From contig NZ_FZNV01000001.1 of assembly GCF_900188415.1 (NCBI RefSeq), forward strand, positions 833,501-897,500: a stretch of DNA of 64,000 bases, written 5' to 3'. Within the stretch, counting starts at the first letter, position 1; each line of letters opens with the position of its first letter. Shown here one piece after another: positions 10,076-19,066 of the stretch. The notes under the pieces were generated by a model, which was not told the DNA's origin, searched no databases, and saw only the letters and a list, made by a program, of their open reading frames with translations. The translations under genes were made by a program, and so were the position numbers. This stretch comes from Maribacter sedimenticola (GTDB lineage Bacteria; Bacteroidota; Bacteroidia; Flavobacteriales; Flavobacteriaceae).

Positions 10076-10172
10076 CCTGTCTTGTTAAGATAGGTGACAT
10101 GTCCTAAGCTGCGGGCGAGGGAAAAACGGAAAAAAATAATTTAGGGTTAAATTATTTTGACCCTATTTTTTT
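10076..10172 (+). promoter_or_regulatory. Candidate attenuator leader before rplC
   Basis: Three structures are visible. Hairpin 1 is CCTGTCTT (10076-10083)/AAGATAGG (10087-10094), 8 bp including one G-U pair, with a 3-base loop. A purine-rich GC patch follows. Then two overlapping alternatives occur: ATAATTTA (10136-10143)/TAAATTAT (10148-10155), a perfect 8-bp stem, and TAGGGT (10142-10147)/ACCCTA (10060+100 = 10160-10165) followed by seven T. The two share bases and cannot form together, as in an antiterminator/terminator switch. By analogy with L4 control of the E. coli S10 operon, an r-protein such as L4 might select the form; that is inference. Confidence 0.55.
10142..10172 (+). terminator. 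Terminator-like hairpin inside the superoperon
   Basis: TAGGGT/ACCCTA forms a 6-bp stem extended by one wobble pair, with an approximately 10-base loop, followed directly by TTTTTTT (10166-10172). It would end transcription after rpsJ unless disrupted by the competing 10136-10155 stem. Confidence 0.55.
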
Positions 10173-10209
10173 GAATAGTATTTAATAGTAATAATTAATA
10201 TAAATAAGT

Positions 10210-10827
10210 ATGTCTGGGTTAATAGGAAAGAAAGTAGGCATGACCAGTATTTTTGACGAGAATGGAAAGAATATTCCATGTACCGTTATACAAGCTGGAC
10301 CATGTGTAGTTACCCAAGTCAGAACCGAAGAGGTTGACGGGTATAGTGCCCTTCAGCTTGGTTTCGATGACAAGGCAGAAAGTCGTGCTAATAAGGCTCA
10401 ATCGGGTCATTTTAAAAAGGCAGGTGCTTCTCCTAAGAAAAAAGTCGTTGAATTCCGAGATTTTGAAGGTGAGTTTAAATTAGGGGACACTGTTGGTGTG
10501 GATGTTTTCGTTGAAGGCGAATTTGTCGATGTTGTAGGTACTTCTAAAGGTAAAGGATTTCAAGGTGTAGTTAAGCGTCATGGTTTTGGTGGTGTGGGTC
10601 AAGCAACCCATGGTCAGCATAATAGACTTAGAGCTCCTGGTTCAATTGGTGCCGCTTCATATCCGGCAAGAGTATTTAAGGGTATGAAAATGGCCGGTAG
10701 AATGGGGTCTGACCGTGTTACGGTTCAAAACCTTAGGGTTTTAAAAGTAGTTCCAGAAAAGAATCTTTTAGTAGTAAAAGGTTGTGTTCCTGGCCATAAG
10801 AATGCTTATGTAACGATACAAAGGTAG
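10210..10827 (+). CDS. rplC: 50S ribosomal protein L3
   Basis: L3 starts 50S assembly and reaches into the peptidyl-transferase centre. The 205 residues include the central loop [20 protein letters not shown], with the glutamine next to the HGQ-type modification region (PrmB methylates it in enterics), and the C-terminal [11 protein letters not shown] strand. It is the first gene after the attenuator-like leader, with rplD 5 bases downstream. Confidence 0.98.
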   Translation: MSGLIGKKVGMTSIFDENGKNIPCTVIQAGPCVVTQVRTEEVDGYSALQLGFDDKAESRANKAQSGHFKKAGASPKKKVVEFRDFEGEFKLGDTVGVDVFVEGEFVDVVGTSKGKGFQGVVKRHGFGGVGQATHGQHNRLRAPGSIGAASYPARVFKGMKMAGRMGSDRVTVQNLRVLKVVPEKNLLVVKGCVPGHKNAYVTIQR

Positions 10828-10832
10828 AGGTA

Positions 10833-11465
10833 ATGAAAATAGCAGTTTTAGATATTAAAGGAAAAGACACAGGCAGAAAGGCAAACCTTTCTGATGATGT
10901 TTTCGCTATAGAGCCTAATGAGCATGCGGTCTATTTGGATGTTAAACAATATTTGGCACATCAAAGACAAGGTACGCATAAAGCAAAGGAAAGAGCTGAA
11001 ATAGCAGGTAGTACTAGAAAGATAAAGAAGCAAAAAGGTACAGGTACGGCAAGAGCCGGTAGTATTAAGTCGCCTATCTTTAGAGGTGGTGGTAGAATAT
11101 TTGGCCCTAGACCTAAGGATTATACCCAAAAATTGAACAAAAACCTTAAGCGTTTGGCAAGAAAATCTGCCTTGACATTAAAGTCAAAGGACAATGCCAT
11201 AATCGTGGTCGAGGATTTCGATTTTGATACACCTAGAACTAAGGATTTTGTCGAGGTTTTAAAGACTTTAGGTATTGAAAACAAAAAGTCTTTGATTGTG
11301 TTGGGTGATTCAAATAAAGGTGTATATTTGTCTTCGCGTAATTTCAAAGGGTCTGAAGTTATAACTAACTCAGAATTAAGCACTTACAAAATACTTAATG
11401 CAAATAGTGTAGTGTTGTTGGAGAGCTCTCTAGAAGGAATCGAATCGAATTTAAATAAACAATAA
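10833..11465 (+). CDS. rplD: 50S ribosomal protein L4
   Basis: L4 binds 23S rRNA domain I and lines the exit-tunnel constriction. It is 210 residues long, slightly longer than the E. coli protein. The tunnel loop is recognisable as [22 protein letters not shown], where macrolide-resistance changes occur in other species. In enterics L4 also represses its own operon, which makes it the first candidate ligand for the leader at 10076-10172. Confidence 0.97.
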   Translation: MKIAVLDIKGKDTGRKANLSDDVFAIEPNEHAVYLDVKQYLAHQRQGTHKAKERAEIAGSTRKIKKQKGTGTARAGSIKSPIFRGGGRIFGPRPKDYTQKLNKNLKRLARKSALTLKSKDNAIIVVEDFDFDTPRTKDFVEVLKTLGIENKKSLIVLGDSNKGVYLSSRNFKGSEVITNSELSTYKILNANSVVLLESSLEGIESNLNKQ

Positions 11466-11469
11466 TATC

Positions 11470-11760
11470 ATGAGTGTGTTGATAAAACCAATTATAACGG
11501 AGAAAATGACTGCTGATAGCGAGTTGAACAATCGTTATGGTTTCGTAGTTAACCCTAAGGCAAATAAATTGCAGATAAAGGATGCAATTGAAGCTACTTA
11601 TGGTGTTTCGGTTAAAAAGGTGCGTACTATGAATTACGGACCCACCAGAAAATCCAGATATACAAAAACTGGGGTGCAGCATGGTAAAACAAATGCCGTT
11701 AAGAAGGCAATAGTTGATGTTGTAGAAGGTGATATTATTGATTTTTACAGTAATCTATAA
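11470..11760 (+). CDS. rplW: 50S ribosomal protein L23
   Basis: L23 lies at the tunnel exit and docks trigger factor and SRP. It has 96 residues, beginning SVLIKPIITEKMT and ending with DVVEGDIIDFYSNL. The basic loop YGPTRKSRYTKTG contacts 23S rRNA. It follows rplD by 4 bases and precedes rplB by 9. Confidence 0.97.
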   Translation: MSVLIKPIITEKMTADSELNNRYGFVVNPKANKLQIKDAIEATYGVSVKKVRTMNYGPTRKSRYTKTGVQHGKTNAVKKAIVDVVEGDIIDFYSNL

Positions 11761-11769
11761 AGACAAGAA

Positions 11770-12594
11770 ATGTCAGTTAGAAAATTAAAACCAATCACTC
11801 CTGGACAGCGTTTTAGAGTAGTAAACGGATTTGACGCCATTACTGCTGATAAGCCGGAGAAAAGCTTGCTTGCTCCGTTAAAAAAGTCCGGAGGTAGAAA
11901 CAGTCAAGGAAAGATGACCATGCGCCAAAAAGGTGGAGGTCATAAGAGAAGGTATCGTGTAATTGATTTTAAAAGGGATAAGCAAGAAGTGCTTGCGACC
12001 GTAAAATCTATTGAGTACGATCCAAACAGAACGGCATTTATTGCTCTTTTAGAGTATGCTGATGGTGAAAAACGATATGTGATCGCGCAGAACGGTTTAC
12101 AGGTTGATCAGAAAGTTTCTTCGGGTGCTTCTGTGGCGCCAGAAATAGGAAATGCAATGCCTTTGAGTGAAGTTCCTTTAGGAACGATTATTTCGTGTAT
12201 TGAATTAAGACCTGGACAAGGAGCTGTAATGGCTAGGAGTGCTGGAACCTTTGCTCAGTTAATGGCGAAGGACGGTAAGTTTGTAACGGTTAAAATGCCT
12301 TCCGGTGAAACTAGATTGGTTCTTTCTGGTTGTTTTGCGACAATTGGGGCGGTATCAAACTCTGATCATCAATTGCTTGTTTCCGGTAAGGCCGGTAGAA
12401 GTAGATGGTTGGGTAGAAGACCAAGGACTAGACCAGTAGCTATGAACCCTGTAGATCATCCAATGGGTGGTGGTGAAGGTAGAGCTTCAGGTGGACATCC
12501 AAGATCTAGAAACGGTATTCCTGCAAAAGGATTTAGAACCCGTTCTAAGACTAAGAGCACCAATAAGTATATAATAGAACGTAGAAAGAAATAA
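11770..12594 (+). CDS. rplB: 50S ribosomal protein L2
   Basis: L2 is the most conserved large-subunit protein and is needed for subunit joining and peptidyl transfer. The 274 residues carry [23 protein letters not shown] in the N-terminal half. The C-terminal loop reads [19 protein letters not shown], with the histidine equivalent to E. coli His229. The second histidine of the common VDHPHGGG motif is methionine here. Its neighbours are rplW and rpsS. Confidence 0.98.
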   Translation: MSVRKLKPITPGQRFRVVNGFDAITADKPEKSLLAPLKKSGGRNSQGKMTMRQKGGGHKRRYRVIDFKRDKQEVLATVKSIEYDPNRTAFIALLEYADGEKRYVIAQNGLQVDQKVSSGASVAPEIGNAMPLSEVPLGTIISCIELRPGQGAVMARSAGTFAQLMAKDGKFVTVKMPSGETRLVLSGCFATIGAVSNSDHQLLVSGKAGRSRWLGRRPRTRPVAMNPVDHPMGGGEGRASGGHPRSRNGIPAKGFRTRSKTKSTNKYIIERRKK

Positions 12595-12608
12595 AAAAGT
12601 AGAAAGAA

Positions 12609-12887
12609 ATGGCACGTTCACTAAAAAAAGGACCATACGTTCACTATAGTTTGGAGAAAAAAATCCAACAAAGTGCAGCATCCGGTAAAAAATCGGTAAT
12701 CAAAACTTGGTCAAGGGCATCTATGATCACTCCAGATTTTGTTGGAATGACAATAGCTGTGCACAACGGAAAACAATTTGTACCTGTTTTTGTAACTGAA
12801 AACATGGTTGGACATAAACTTGGGGAATTTTCACCTACTAGATCTTTTAGAGGTCACGTTGGTGCAAAAAACAAAGGAAAAAAGTAA
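12609..12887 (+). CDS. rpsS: 30S ribosomal protein S19
   Basis: S19 pairs with S13 in the 30S head and contributes to the bridge with the 50S subunit. It is 92 residues, the usual size, starting [17 protein letters not shown] and containing [23 protein letters not shown]. It lies 14 bases after rplB and 3 before rplV. Confidence 0.98.
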   Translation: MARSLKKGPYVHYSLEKKIQQSAASGKKSVIKTWSRASMITPDFVGMTIAVHNGKQFVPVFVTENMVGHKLGEFSPTRSFRGHVGAKNKGKK

Positions 12888-12890
12888 GCT

Positions 12891-13298
12891 ATGGGAGTTC
12901 GTAAAAAACAAATGGCCGAAAGAATCAAGGCTGAAAAAAAGAAGGTAGCTTTCGCGAAGTTGAACAATTGTCCAACTTCACCTAGAAAGATGCGTTTAGT
13001 TGCTGATTTAATTAGAGGTGCTAAAGTTGAAAATGCCTTAGCTATATTAAGATTTAACCCAAAAGAGGCTTCTAGAAAACTAGAAAAATTGTTGTTGTCC
13101 GCTTTGGCCAACTGGCAGGCTAAAAATGAAGATGCTAATCTTGAGGATGCTGATTTGGTCGTTGCCGAGATAAGAGTTGATAGCGGTGCAATGTTAAAGA
13201 GATTGCGTCCAGCTCCACAGGGTAGGGCACATAGAATTAGAAAACGTTCAAACCATGTTACTTTGGTTTTAGGGTCTAAAAATATAACAGAAAACTAG
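12891..13298 (+). CDS. rplV: 50S ribosomal protein L22
   Basis: L22 interacts with all 23S domains and forms part of the exit tunnel through a long beta-hairpin ([20 protein letters not shown] here). At 135 residues it is about 25 longer than in E. coli. The extra residues form a lysine-rich N-terminus before the conserved [18 protein letters not shown]. One base separates it from rpsC. Confidence 0.97.
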   Translation: MGVRKKQMAERIKAEKKKVAFAKLNNCPTSPRKMRLVADLIRGAKVENALAILRFNPKEASRKLEKLLLSALANWQAKNEDANLEDADLVVAEIRVDSGAMLKRLRPAPQGRAHRIRKRSNHVTLVLGSKNITEN

Positions 13299-13299
13299 A

Positions 13300-14019
13300 A
13301 TGGGACAGAAAACAAATCCAATAGGAAATCGTCTAGGAATCATCAGGGGTTGGGAATCTAACTGGTATGGTGGAAACGATTATGGGGATAAATTGGCGGA
13401 AGATGATAAAATACGTAAGTATATCCATGCCAGGCTTTCTAAAGCTAGTGTTTCTAGAGTAATTATAGAGCGTACCCTTAAATTGATTACTGTAACGGTG
13501 ACCACGGCACGTCCTGGAATAATCATCGGTAAAGGAGGTCAGGAAGTTGATAAGCTGAAAGAAGAGTTGAAAAAAATCACCAATAAGGAGGTTCAGATCA
13601 ACATCTTTGAAATTAAGAGACCAGAATTGGATGCTAATTTGGTTGCGGCAAGTGTTGCCCGTCAAATAGAAAGTAGAATTTCCTTTAGAAGAGCTATCAA
13701 GATGGCTATTGCAGCTGCAATGAGAATGAATGCCGAAGGTATCAAAATTCAAATCTCAGGTAGGTTGAACGGAGCGGAAATGGCACGTTCGGAATCTTAT
13801 AAGGATGGTAGAATTCCATTATCCACATTTAGAGCAGATATTGATTATGCTTTACAAGAAGCCCAGACCACATATGGTAAACTTGGAATTAAAGTTTGGA
13901 TCATGAAGGGCGAGGTTTACGGTAAAAGAGAGTTGTCACCTTTAGTGGGAATGCAAAAAGGAGATTCCTCTAAAGGAGGTAAACAAGAAGGTGGTAGAAA
14001 ACAACGTCGTAGAAAGTAA
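13300..14019 (+). CDS. rpsC: 30S ribosomal protein S3
   Basis: S3 lines the mRNA entry channel. The 239 residues start [21 protein letters not shown]. The KH-domain loop [14 protein letters not shown] is present, and the C-terminal domain holds [20 protein letters not shown]. The protein ends in a basic tail (GGRKQRRRK). It lies between rplV and rplP. Confidence 0.98.
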   Translation: MGQKTNPIGNRLGIIRGWESNWYGGNDYGDKLAEDDKIRKYIHARLSKASVSRVIIERTLKLITVTVTTARPGIIIGKGGQEVDKLKEELKKITNKEVQINIFEIKRPELDANLVAASVARQIESRISFRRAIKMAIAAAMRMNAEGIKIQISGRLNGAEMARSESYKDGRIPLSTFRADIDYALQEAQTTYGKLGIKVWIMKGEVYGKRELSPLVGMQKGDSSKGGKQEGGRKQRRRK

Positions 14020-14039
14020 TTTTTTAAAGAACTAAAGTA

Positions 14040-14468
14040 ATGTTACAACCGAAAAGAACGAAGTTCCGTAAAATGCAGAAAGGCCGTATGAAAGGCTTAG
14101 CTGGTAGAGGACACCAACTTTCAAATGGTATGTTCGGTATAAAGAATGTTGATGATGCAGCATTCTTGACTTCACGCCAAATTGAGGCTGCCCGTATTGC
14201 TGCAACAAGATATATGAAAAGGGAAGGTCAGTTATGGATTAAAATATTTCCAGACAAGCCTATAACCAAGAAGCCTCTAGAGGTACGTATGGGTAAAGGT
14301 AAAGGTGCTCCTGAGTATTTTGTAGCCGTAGTAAAACCGGGTAGAATTATGTTCGAAGTAGCTGGAGTTCCTATGGAAGTAGCAAAAGAAGCTTTAAGAT
14401 TAGCGGCACAGAAGCTTCCTGTTAAAACAAAATTTATTGTAGCTCGAGATTACGAGGGCGGAAATTAA
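14040..14468 (+). CDS. rplP: 50S ribosomal protein L16
   Basis: L16 organises the A-site side of the peptidyl-transferase region. It has 142 residues with an N-terminus [18 protein letters not shown] and the loop [20 protein letters not shown]. The arginine next to MGKGKG corresponds to the residue hydroxylated by YcfD in E. coli. It is followed by rpmC after 12 bases. Confidence 0.98.
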   Translation: MLQPKRTKFRKMQKGRMKGLAGRGHQLSNGMFGIKNVDDAAFLTSRQIEAARIAATRYMKREGQLWIKIFPDKPITKKPLEVRMGKGKGAPEYFVAVVKPGRIMFEVAGVPMEVAKEALRLAAQKLPVKTKFIVARDYEGGN

Positions 14469-14480
14469 ACGTAAGGAACA

Positions 14481-14672
14481 ATGAAAAAACAAGAGATCAA
14501 AGAATTGTCTGTCGAAGGACTTACGGAGAAATTGGCCGAGTATAGAAAGCAGCATGAAGAATTGAAAATGGCACATTTTGTAACTCCGTTGGAAAATCCA
14601 TTACAGATTAGAAAAGTAAGGAGAACGGTAGCAAGATTAGCCACTGAATTAACTAATAGGGAAAACCAATAA
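14481..14672 (+). CDS. rpmC: 50S ribosomal protein L29
   Basis: L29 is a small helical hairpin near the tunnel exit, next to L23. It has 63 residues, the normal length. The signature [22 protein letters not shown] is largely typical. It lies between rplP and rpsQ. Confidence 0.96.
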   Translation: MKKQEIKELSVEGLTEKLAEYRKQHEELKMAHFVTPLENPLQIRKVRRTVARLATELTNRENQ

Positions 14673-14685
14673 TTGGTTCGGCTTT

Positions 14686-14943
14686 ATGGAAAAAAGAAAC
14701 TTAAGAAAAGAGAGAGTAGGAGTTGTCACTAGTAATAAGATGGAAAAGTCCATTGTTATTTCAGAGGTGAAAAGAGTAAAGCATCCTATGTACGGTAAAT
14801 TCGTTTTGAAGACAAAGAAATATGTTGCACATGACGAAAAGAACGATTGCAATATTGGTGATACTGTAAAGATCATGGAAACTCGTCCTATGAGTAAAAC
14901 CAAATGTTGGAGATTAGTAGAAATCTTAGAAAGAGCTAAATAA
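14686..14943 (+). CDS. rpsQ: 30S ribosomal protein S17
   Basis: S17 is an OB-fold primary binder of the 16S 5' domain. It has 85 residues with [19 protein letters not shown] and a C-terminal [17 protein letters not shown] motif typical of the family. Its stop lies 3 bases before rplN. Confidence 0.97.
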   Translation: MEKRNLRKERVGVVTSNKMEKSIVISEVKRVKHPMYGKFVLKTKKYVAHDEKNDCNIGDTVKIMETRPMSKTKCWRLVEILERAK

Positions 14944-14946
14944 GTT

Positions 14947-15315
14947 ATGTTACAGCAAGAATCTAGATTAAAGGTAGCGGATAACACCGGAGCGAAGGAA
15001 GTATTGACTATTCGTGTTCTTGGTGGTACCAAAAGAAGATATGCATCCATTGGTGATAAAATTGTTGTTACCGTTAAGGAGGCCACACCAAATGGAGGTA
15101 TCAAGAAAGGAGCGGTATCAACTGCTGTTGTCGTGCGTACCAAGAAAGAGGTGAGAAGACCAGATGGGTCGTATATCAGATTTGACGATAACGCTTGTGT
15201 TTTATTGAATCCTGCCGGAGAGATGAGGGGAACCCGTGTTTTCGGACCCGTTGCAAGGGAGCTTAGGGACAAGCAATTTATGAAGATTGTATCATTGGCC
15301 CCAGAGGTATTATAA
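14947..15315 (+). CDS. rplN: 50S ribosomal protein L14
   Basis: L14 lies at the subunit interface and is also the docking site for the silencing factor RsfS. The 122 residues contain [18 protein letters not shown] and the [25 protein letters not shown] block. A long reading frame on the opposite strand (14649-15272) is only a shadow of this gene and rpsQ. Confidence 0.98.
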   Translation: MLQQESRLKVADNTGAKEVLTIRVLGGTKRRYASIGDKIVVTVKEATPNGGIKKGAVSTAVVVRTKKEVRRPDGSYIRFDDNACVLLNPAGEMRGTRVFGPVARELRDKQFMKIVSLAPEVL

Positions 15316-15328
15316 TATAACGGACAAG

Positions 15329-15643
15329 ATGAAAAAGTTGAAAATAAAAACAGGAGACACCGTAAGAATTATCGCTGGTGACCATAAAGGTACCGAAGGT
15401 AAGGTTATGCGTGTAAATCTTGAAAAAAATAAGGCCATCGTAGAAGGTGCAAATATGGTTTCCAAACATGAGAAACCTAGTGCAAAGAACCCTCAGGGTG
15501 GTATTGTAAAAAAAGAAGCTTTAATCCATATTTCAAACCTTGCTTTGATCGACGGTAAATCTGGAGATACTACAAGGGTAGGTTATGAAATGAGGGATGG
15601 TAAAAAAGTTAGGGTTTCCAAAAAATCCAAAGAAGTAATTTAG
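15329..15643 (+). CDS. rplX: 50S ribosomal protein L24
   Basis: L24 is one of the two proteins that initiate 50S assembly. The start is the ATG at 15329, giving 104 residues beginning [20 protein letters not shown], the KOW motif. The frame runs further upstream, but that part overlaps the end of rplN and is not conserved. It lies 2 bases before rplE. Confidence 0.97.
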   Translation: MKKLKIKTGDTVRIIAGDHKGTEGKVMRVNLEKNKAIVEGANMVSKHEKPSAKNPQGGIVKKEALIHISNLALIDGKSGDTTRVGYEMRDGKKVRVSKKSKEVI

Positions 15644-15645
15644 TT

Positions 15646-16197
15646 ATGGCATACGTTACAAGATTAAAGAAAGAGTATAAGGAGCGAATTATAGCTGCCC
15701 TTACCGAAGAATTTGGTTACAGTAATGTAATGCAGGTTCCTAAGTTGGAAAAAATAGTAATGAGCAGAGGAATAGGTGCTGCCGTTGCTGATAAAAAGCT
15801 TATTGATCATGCAATTGATGAAATGACGATGATCACTGGTCAAAAAGCTGTTGCTACATTATCTAAAAAAGATGTTGCTGCCTTTAAATTAAGAAAAGGT
15901 ATGCCTATTGGTGCAAAGGTTACCCTTAGAGGTGAGCGTATGTACGAATTCTTAGATCGTTTAGTAACGTCTGCATTACCAAGGGTACGTGATTTTCAAG
16001 GAATCAAGGCTACTGGTTTTGATGGTCGTGGAAATTATAACTTGGGTATAACCGAACAGATTATTTTCCCGGAAATCAATATTGATAAAATCAATAGAAT
16101 TAACGGAATGGATATTACTTTTGTGACCTCTGCAAATACTGACAAGGAAGCAAAATCATTATTAACAGAATTAGGTTTACCTTTTAAAAAGAATTAG
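15646..16197 (+). CDS. rplE: 50S ribosomal protein L5
   Basis: L5 binds 5S rRNA with L18 and forms the central protuberance. It has 183 residues. The conserved elements are [39 protein letters not shown] and the C-terminal [16 protein letters not shown]. One base separates it from rpsN. Confidence 0.98.
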   Translation: MAYVTRLKKEYKERIIAALTEEFGYSNVMQVPKLEKIVMSRGIGAAVADKKLIDHAIDEMTMITGQKAVATLSKKDVAAFKLRKGMPIGAKVTLRGERMYEFLDRLVTSALPRVRDFQGIKATGFDGRGNYNLGITEQIIFPEINIDKINRINGMDITFVTSANTDKEAKSLLTELGLPFKKN

Positions 16198-16198
16198 T

Positions 16199-16468
16199 AT
16201 GGCTAAGGAATCAATGAAAGCCCGTGAAAGAAAAAGGGAAAGAACTGTAGCAATTTACGCTGAAAAAAGAAAGGCTCTAAAGGAAGCTGGAGACTATGAA
16301 GGTTTGCAAAGACTTCCTAAAAATGCTTCTCCAGTACGTTTGCACAATAGATGTAAGCTTACCGGAAGACCTAAGGGTTATATGAGAACTTTTGGAATTT
16401 CTAGGGTAATGTTCAGGGAAATGGCAAATGCCGGTTTAATTCCAGGTGTTAAAAAAGCCAGCTGGTAA
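16199..16468 (+). CDS. rpsN: 30S ribosomal protein S14, zinc-free type
   Basis: S14 is a late-assembling protein of the 30S head. At 89 residues it belongs to the longer, zinc-independent class. The pair of CxxC motifs of the short zinc form is absent and only one cysteine ([13 protein letters not shown]) remains. The end KKASW is canonical. A 65-base spacer holding a hairpin follows before rpsH. Confidence 0.97.
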   Translation: MAKESMKARERKRERTVAIYAEKRKALKEAGDYEGLQRLPKNASPVRLHNRCKLTGRPKGYMRTFGISRVMFREMANAGLIPGVKKASW

Positions 16469-16483
16469 AAAAGAATTATTAAT

Positions 16484-16514
16484 GGTTTCAGGTTTAACGT
16501 AAAAGTTAAAAACC
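16484..16514 (+). promoter_or_regulatory. Bulged hairpin upstream of rpsH
   Basis: GGTT (16484-16487) pairs with AACC (16511-16514), and TTTAAC (16493-16498) pairs with GTTAAA (16505-16510), with a 5-base bulge on the left side only. The hairpin ends 20 bases before the rpsH start. S8 is the spc-operon regulator in E. coli, so an S8-binding element is possible but unproven. Confidence 0.35.
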
Positions 16515-16533
16515 GTCACCGAATTATATATAC

Positions 16534-16932
16534 ATGGTAACAGATACTATAGCAGATTACCTAACGAGAGTTAGAAACGCAAGTAGAGCAGGTCATAGAA
16601 TTGTTGAAATTCCTGCTTCTAATTTAAAAAAGGAGATAACAAAAATATTGTTCGATCAAGGATATATTTTAAGTTATAAGTTTGAAGAGAACAAGGTTCA
16701 GGGCACTATTAAAATTGCTTTGAAATATGACAAGTTTACAAAAGAGCCTGTTATCAAGAAAATACAGCGTATAAGTAAGCCGGGTCTTAGAAAATATGCG
16801 GGTAGTGACGATTTGCCACGTGTATTGAACGGTTTGGGTATCGCTATTGTTTCTACATCCCATGGTGTAATGACAAGTAAGCAAGCAAAGGCGGAAAAAG
16901 TTGGTGGTGAAGTTTTATGCTACGTTTATTAA
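16534..16932 (+). CDS. rpsH: 30S ribosomal protein S8
   Basis: S8 binds the central domain of 16S rRNA early in 30S assembly and represses the spc operon in E. coli. It is 132 residues long, with TDTIADYLTRVRNASRAGH at the start and STSHGVMTSKQAKAEKVGGEVLCYVY at the end. It is preceded by one of the few longer spacers in the operon. Confidence 0.98.
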   Translation: MVTDTIADYLTRVRNASRAGHRIVEIPASNLKKEITKILFDQGYILSYKFEENKVQGTIKIALKYDKFTKEPVIKKIQRISKPGLRKYAGSDDLPRVLNGLGIAIVSTSHGVMTSKQAKAEKVGGEVLCYVY

Positions 16933-16951
16933 TTGATAAAAGAATTAGAAA

Positions 16952-17494
16952 ATGTCTAGAATAGGTAATAATCCAATCGCGATTCCAGAAGGAGTTACAA
17001 TTGAAATCAATGAAAATATCATTTCCGTAAAAGGAAAGTTAGGAGAGTTGACTCAAGAGTTCTCTGGTGTATCGGTTAAAGTGGAAGATGGTCAGGCTTG
17101 GGTAACAAGACCTTCAGATTCTAAGGAGCATAAAGCAAAACACGGTTTATATAGGTCACTTATACTCAACATGGTTGAGGGCGTTTCAAAAGGTTGGACC
17201 AAAGAATTGGAGTTAGTAGGTGTAGGTTACAGGGCTAGTAACCAAGGTCAAAAATTAGATTTGGCTCTAGGGTTTTCCCATAATATAGTATTTGACTTGG
17301 CCCCAGAGGTTAAGGTTGAAACTGTTTCTGAAAAAGGAAAGAACCCAATAGTTAAATTGACCTCTCATGACAAACAATTGGTTGGTCATATAGCAGCTAA
17401 GATAAGATCATTCCGTAGACCTGAACCGTACAAAGGAAAAGGTATTAAGTTTGTTGGTGAAATATTAAGAAGAAAAGCTGGTAAGTCAGCTTAA
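16952..17494 (+). CDS. rplF: 50S ribosomal protein L6
   Basis: L6 lies near the GTPase-associated centre by the sarcin-ricin loop. It has 180 residues in two duplicated alpha/beta domains. The C-terminal signature RRPEPYKGKGIKFVGEILRRKAGK is intact. It lies between rpsH and rplR. Confidence 0.98.
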   Translation: MSRIGNNPIAIPEGVTIEINENIISVKGKLGELTQEFSGVSVKVEDGQAWVTRPSDSKEHKAKHGLYRSLILNMVEGVSKGWTKELELVGVGYRASNQGQKLDLALGFSHNIVFDLAPEVKVETVSEKGKNPIVKLTSHDKQLVGHIAAKIRSFRRPEPYKGKGIKFVGEILRRKAGKSA

Positions 17495-17506
17495 TATAAG
17501 TGTATT

Positions 17507-17863
17507 ATGGGATTATCAAAAACACAAAGAAAAAATAGAATCCGCCGTAGAATCCGTAAGGTTTCCACCGGAACTGCAGCTAGACCTAGGTTATCTGTTT
17601 TCCGTAGTAATAGCGAGATTTACGCACAAGTTATAGACGACGTTAAAGGAGTTACTTTAGTATCTGCTTCTTCAAGAGATAAGGATATTGCAAAAGTAAA
17701 AGGTAACAAAACAGAGATTGCCGCACTAGTTGGTAAAACAATTGCCGAGAAATCTGTAAAGGCGGGTCTTGATAAGGTAGCCTTTGATAGAGGTGGAAAT
17801 TTGTATCATGGTAGAGTTAAGTCTTTGGCCGAAGGTGCAAGAGAAGCAGGATTAAAATTCTAA
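17507..17863 (+). CDS. rplR: 50S ribosomal protein L18
   Basis: L18 helps bring 5S rRNA to the large subunit. It has 118 residues with the basic N-terminus ([15 protein letters not shown]), [10 protein letters not shown], and the end [26 protein letters not shown]. It is 9 bases from rpsE. Confidence 0.97.
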   Translation: MGLSKTQRKNRIRRRIRKVSTGTAARPRLSVFRSNSEIYAQVIDDVKGVTLVSASSRDKDIAKVKGNKTEIAALVGKTIAEKSVKAGLDKVAFDRGGNLYHGRVKSLAEGAREAGLKF

Positions 17864-17872
17864 TAAACTAGT

Positions 17873-18397
17873 ATGTTCCAAAAATATAAAAACGTAGAAA
17901 CGGTTAAACCTGGCGGTTTAGATTTAAAAGATAAATTAGTTGGCATCCAACGTGTTACCAAGGTAACTAAAGGTGGTAGGGCATTTGGTTTTTCTGCTAT
18001 TGTTGTCGTAGGTGACGAAAATGGTGTTGTAGGTCACGGTTTAGGTAAGTCTAAAGAAGTTGCAACTGCAATAGCAAAAGCAATTGAGGACGGTAAAAAG
18101 AACTTGATTAGAATTCCTTTGAACAATGGTACATTGCCACATGAGCAAAAAGGTAAATTTGGTGGAGCAAGGGTTTATATCCAGCCAGCTTCTCATGGTA
18201 CGGGTGTTATTGCCGGTGGTGCAGTGAGATCAGTTTTAGAAGCTGTTGGTGTACATGATGTTTTGTCCAAATCACAAGGTTCTTCAAATCCACACAATGT
18301 TGTAAAAGCAACTTTTGACGCTTTATTGCAACTTAGGGATGCAAAGACCATTGCAAGTCAAAGAGGTGTTTCTTTAGAAAAAGTATTTAAAGGCTAA
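17873..18397 (+). CDS. rpsE: 30S ribosomal protein S5
   Basis: S5 lies at the mRNA entry side and influences decoding accuracy. The 174 residues hold the double-stranded-RNA-binding-like domain ([21 protein letters not shown]) and the [25 protein letters not shown] block. The canonical loop where spectinomycin-resistance changes arise (VTKGGR) is present. Confidence 0.98.
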   Translation: MFQKYKNVETVKPGGLDLKDKLVGIQRVTKVTKGGRAFGFSAIVVVGDENGVVGHGLGKSKEVATAIAKAIEDGKKNLIRIPLNNGTLPHEQKGKFGGARVYIQPASHGTGVIAGGAVRSVLEAVGVHDVLSKSQGSSNPHNVVKATFDALLQLRDAKTIASQRGVSLEKVFKG

Positions 18398-18407
18398 GAG
18401 TAGAATT

Positions 18408-18587
18408 ATGGCAAAGATTAAAGTTACACAGGTAAAAAGTGGAATCAAGAAACCTCAAAATCAGAAAAGAACTCTTGAGGCTCTTGGTTTAAAAAGAATT
18501 GGTCAAGTTGTAGAACATGATGATACGGCCAACATTCTTGGAATGATAAATAAAGTTAAACATTTAGTTTCCGTTGAGGGAGCTTAA
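18408..18587 (+). CDS. rpmD: 50S ribosomal protein L30
   Basis: This short gene encodes 59 residues, MAKIKVTQVKSGIKKPQNQK..., ending KHLVSVEGA. It contains the typical TLEALGLKRIGQVVEHDDT motif and lies in the normal L30 place between rpsE and rplO. L30 binds 23S and 5S rRNA regions of the large subunit. The spacers are 10 and 12 bases. Confidence 0.96.
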   Translation: MAKIKVTQVKSGIKKPQNQKRTLEALGLKRIGQVVEHDDTANILGMINKVKHLVSVEGA

Positions 18588-18599
18588 AGATAGAATATA

Positions 18600-19052
18600 A
18601 TGGGTTTACATAATCTACAGCCTGCAGAAGGTTCAGTTAATAGGGACGGTAAACGTCTTGGAAGAGGACAAGGGTCAGGAAAAGGTGGAACTGCTGCAAG
18701 AGGACATAAAGGAGCAAAATCAAGATCTGGTTATTCTAAGAAAATTGGTTTTGAAGGTGGTCAAATGCCATTGCAACGTCGTGTTCCTAAATTTGGATTT
18801 ACAAATATCAACCGTAAGAACTATAAAGGTATCAATATTGAGAAGTTACAGGAACTTGTTGATAATAAAGTAATTTCAAAAGAGGTTTCTTTGGATATTT
18901 TGGTTGAAAACGGAGTAGTAGGTAAAAACGACTTAGTTAAAATTTTAGGTAACGGTGAACTTAAATCCCCCCTAAAAATTACGGTACATAAATTTACCGC
19001 TTCTGCTAAGGCAGCTATTGAAGCAGCTGGTGGTGAAGCAATAAGTTTGTAA
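18600..19052 (+). CDS. rplO: 50S ribosomal protein L15
   Basis: L15 is a late-assembly protein whose extended N-terminus threads through 23S rRNA. It has 150 residues with the glycine/arginine-rich GRGQGSGKGGTAARGHKG region and GFEGGQMPLQRRVPKFGF. secY follows after 14 bases. Confidence 0.98.
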   Translation: MGLHNLQPAEGSVNRDGKRLGRGQGSGKGGTAARGHKGAKSRSGYSKKIGFEGGQMPLQRRVPKFGFTNINRKNYKGINIEKLQELVDNKVISKEVSLDILVENGVVGKNDLVKILGNGELKSPLKITVHKFTASAKAAIEAAGGEAISL

Positions 19053-19066
19053 GCATAAACGAGAGC

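Noticed and set aside
10153-10159. TATTTTG as a promoter box for rplC
   Set aside because: One base short of TAnnTTTG and buried in the terminator-like hairpin; no -33 TTG.
9753-10209. Possible missing tuf gene or small ORF between fusA and rplC
   Set aside because: Only rpsJ and the structured spacer fit there; no EF-Tu fragment or other frame was found.
14649-15272. 207-codon open frame on the minus strand across rpsQ/rplN
   Set aside because: It lies wholly antisense to two conserved ribosomal genes, has no family resemblance and no start context; it is a codon-bias shadow.
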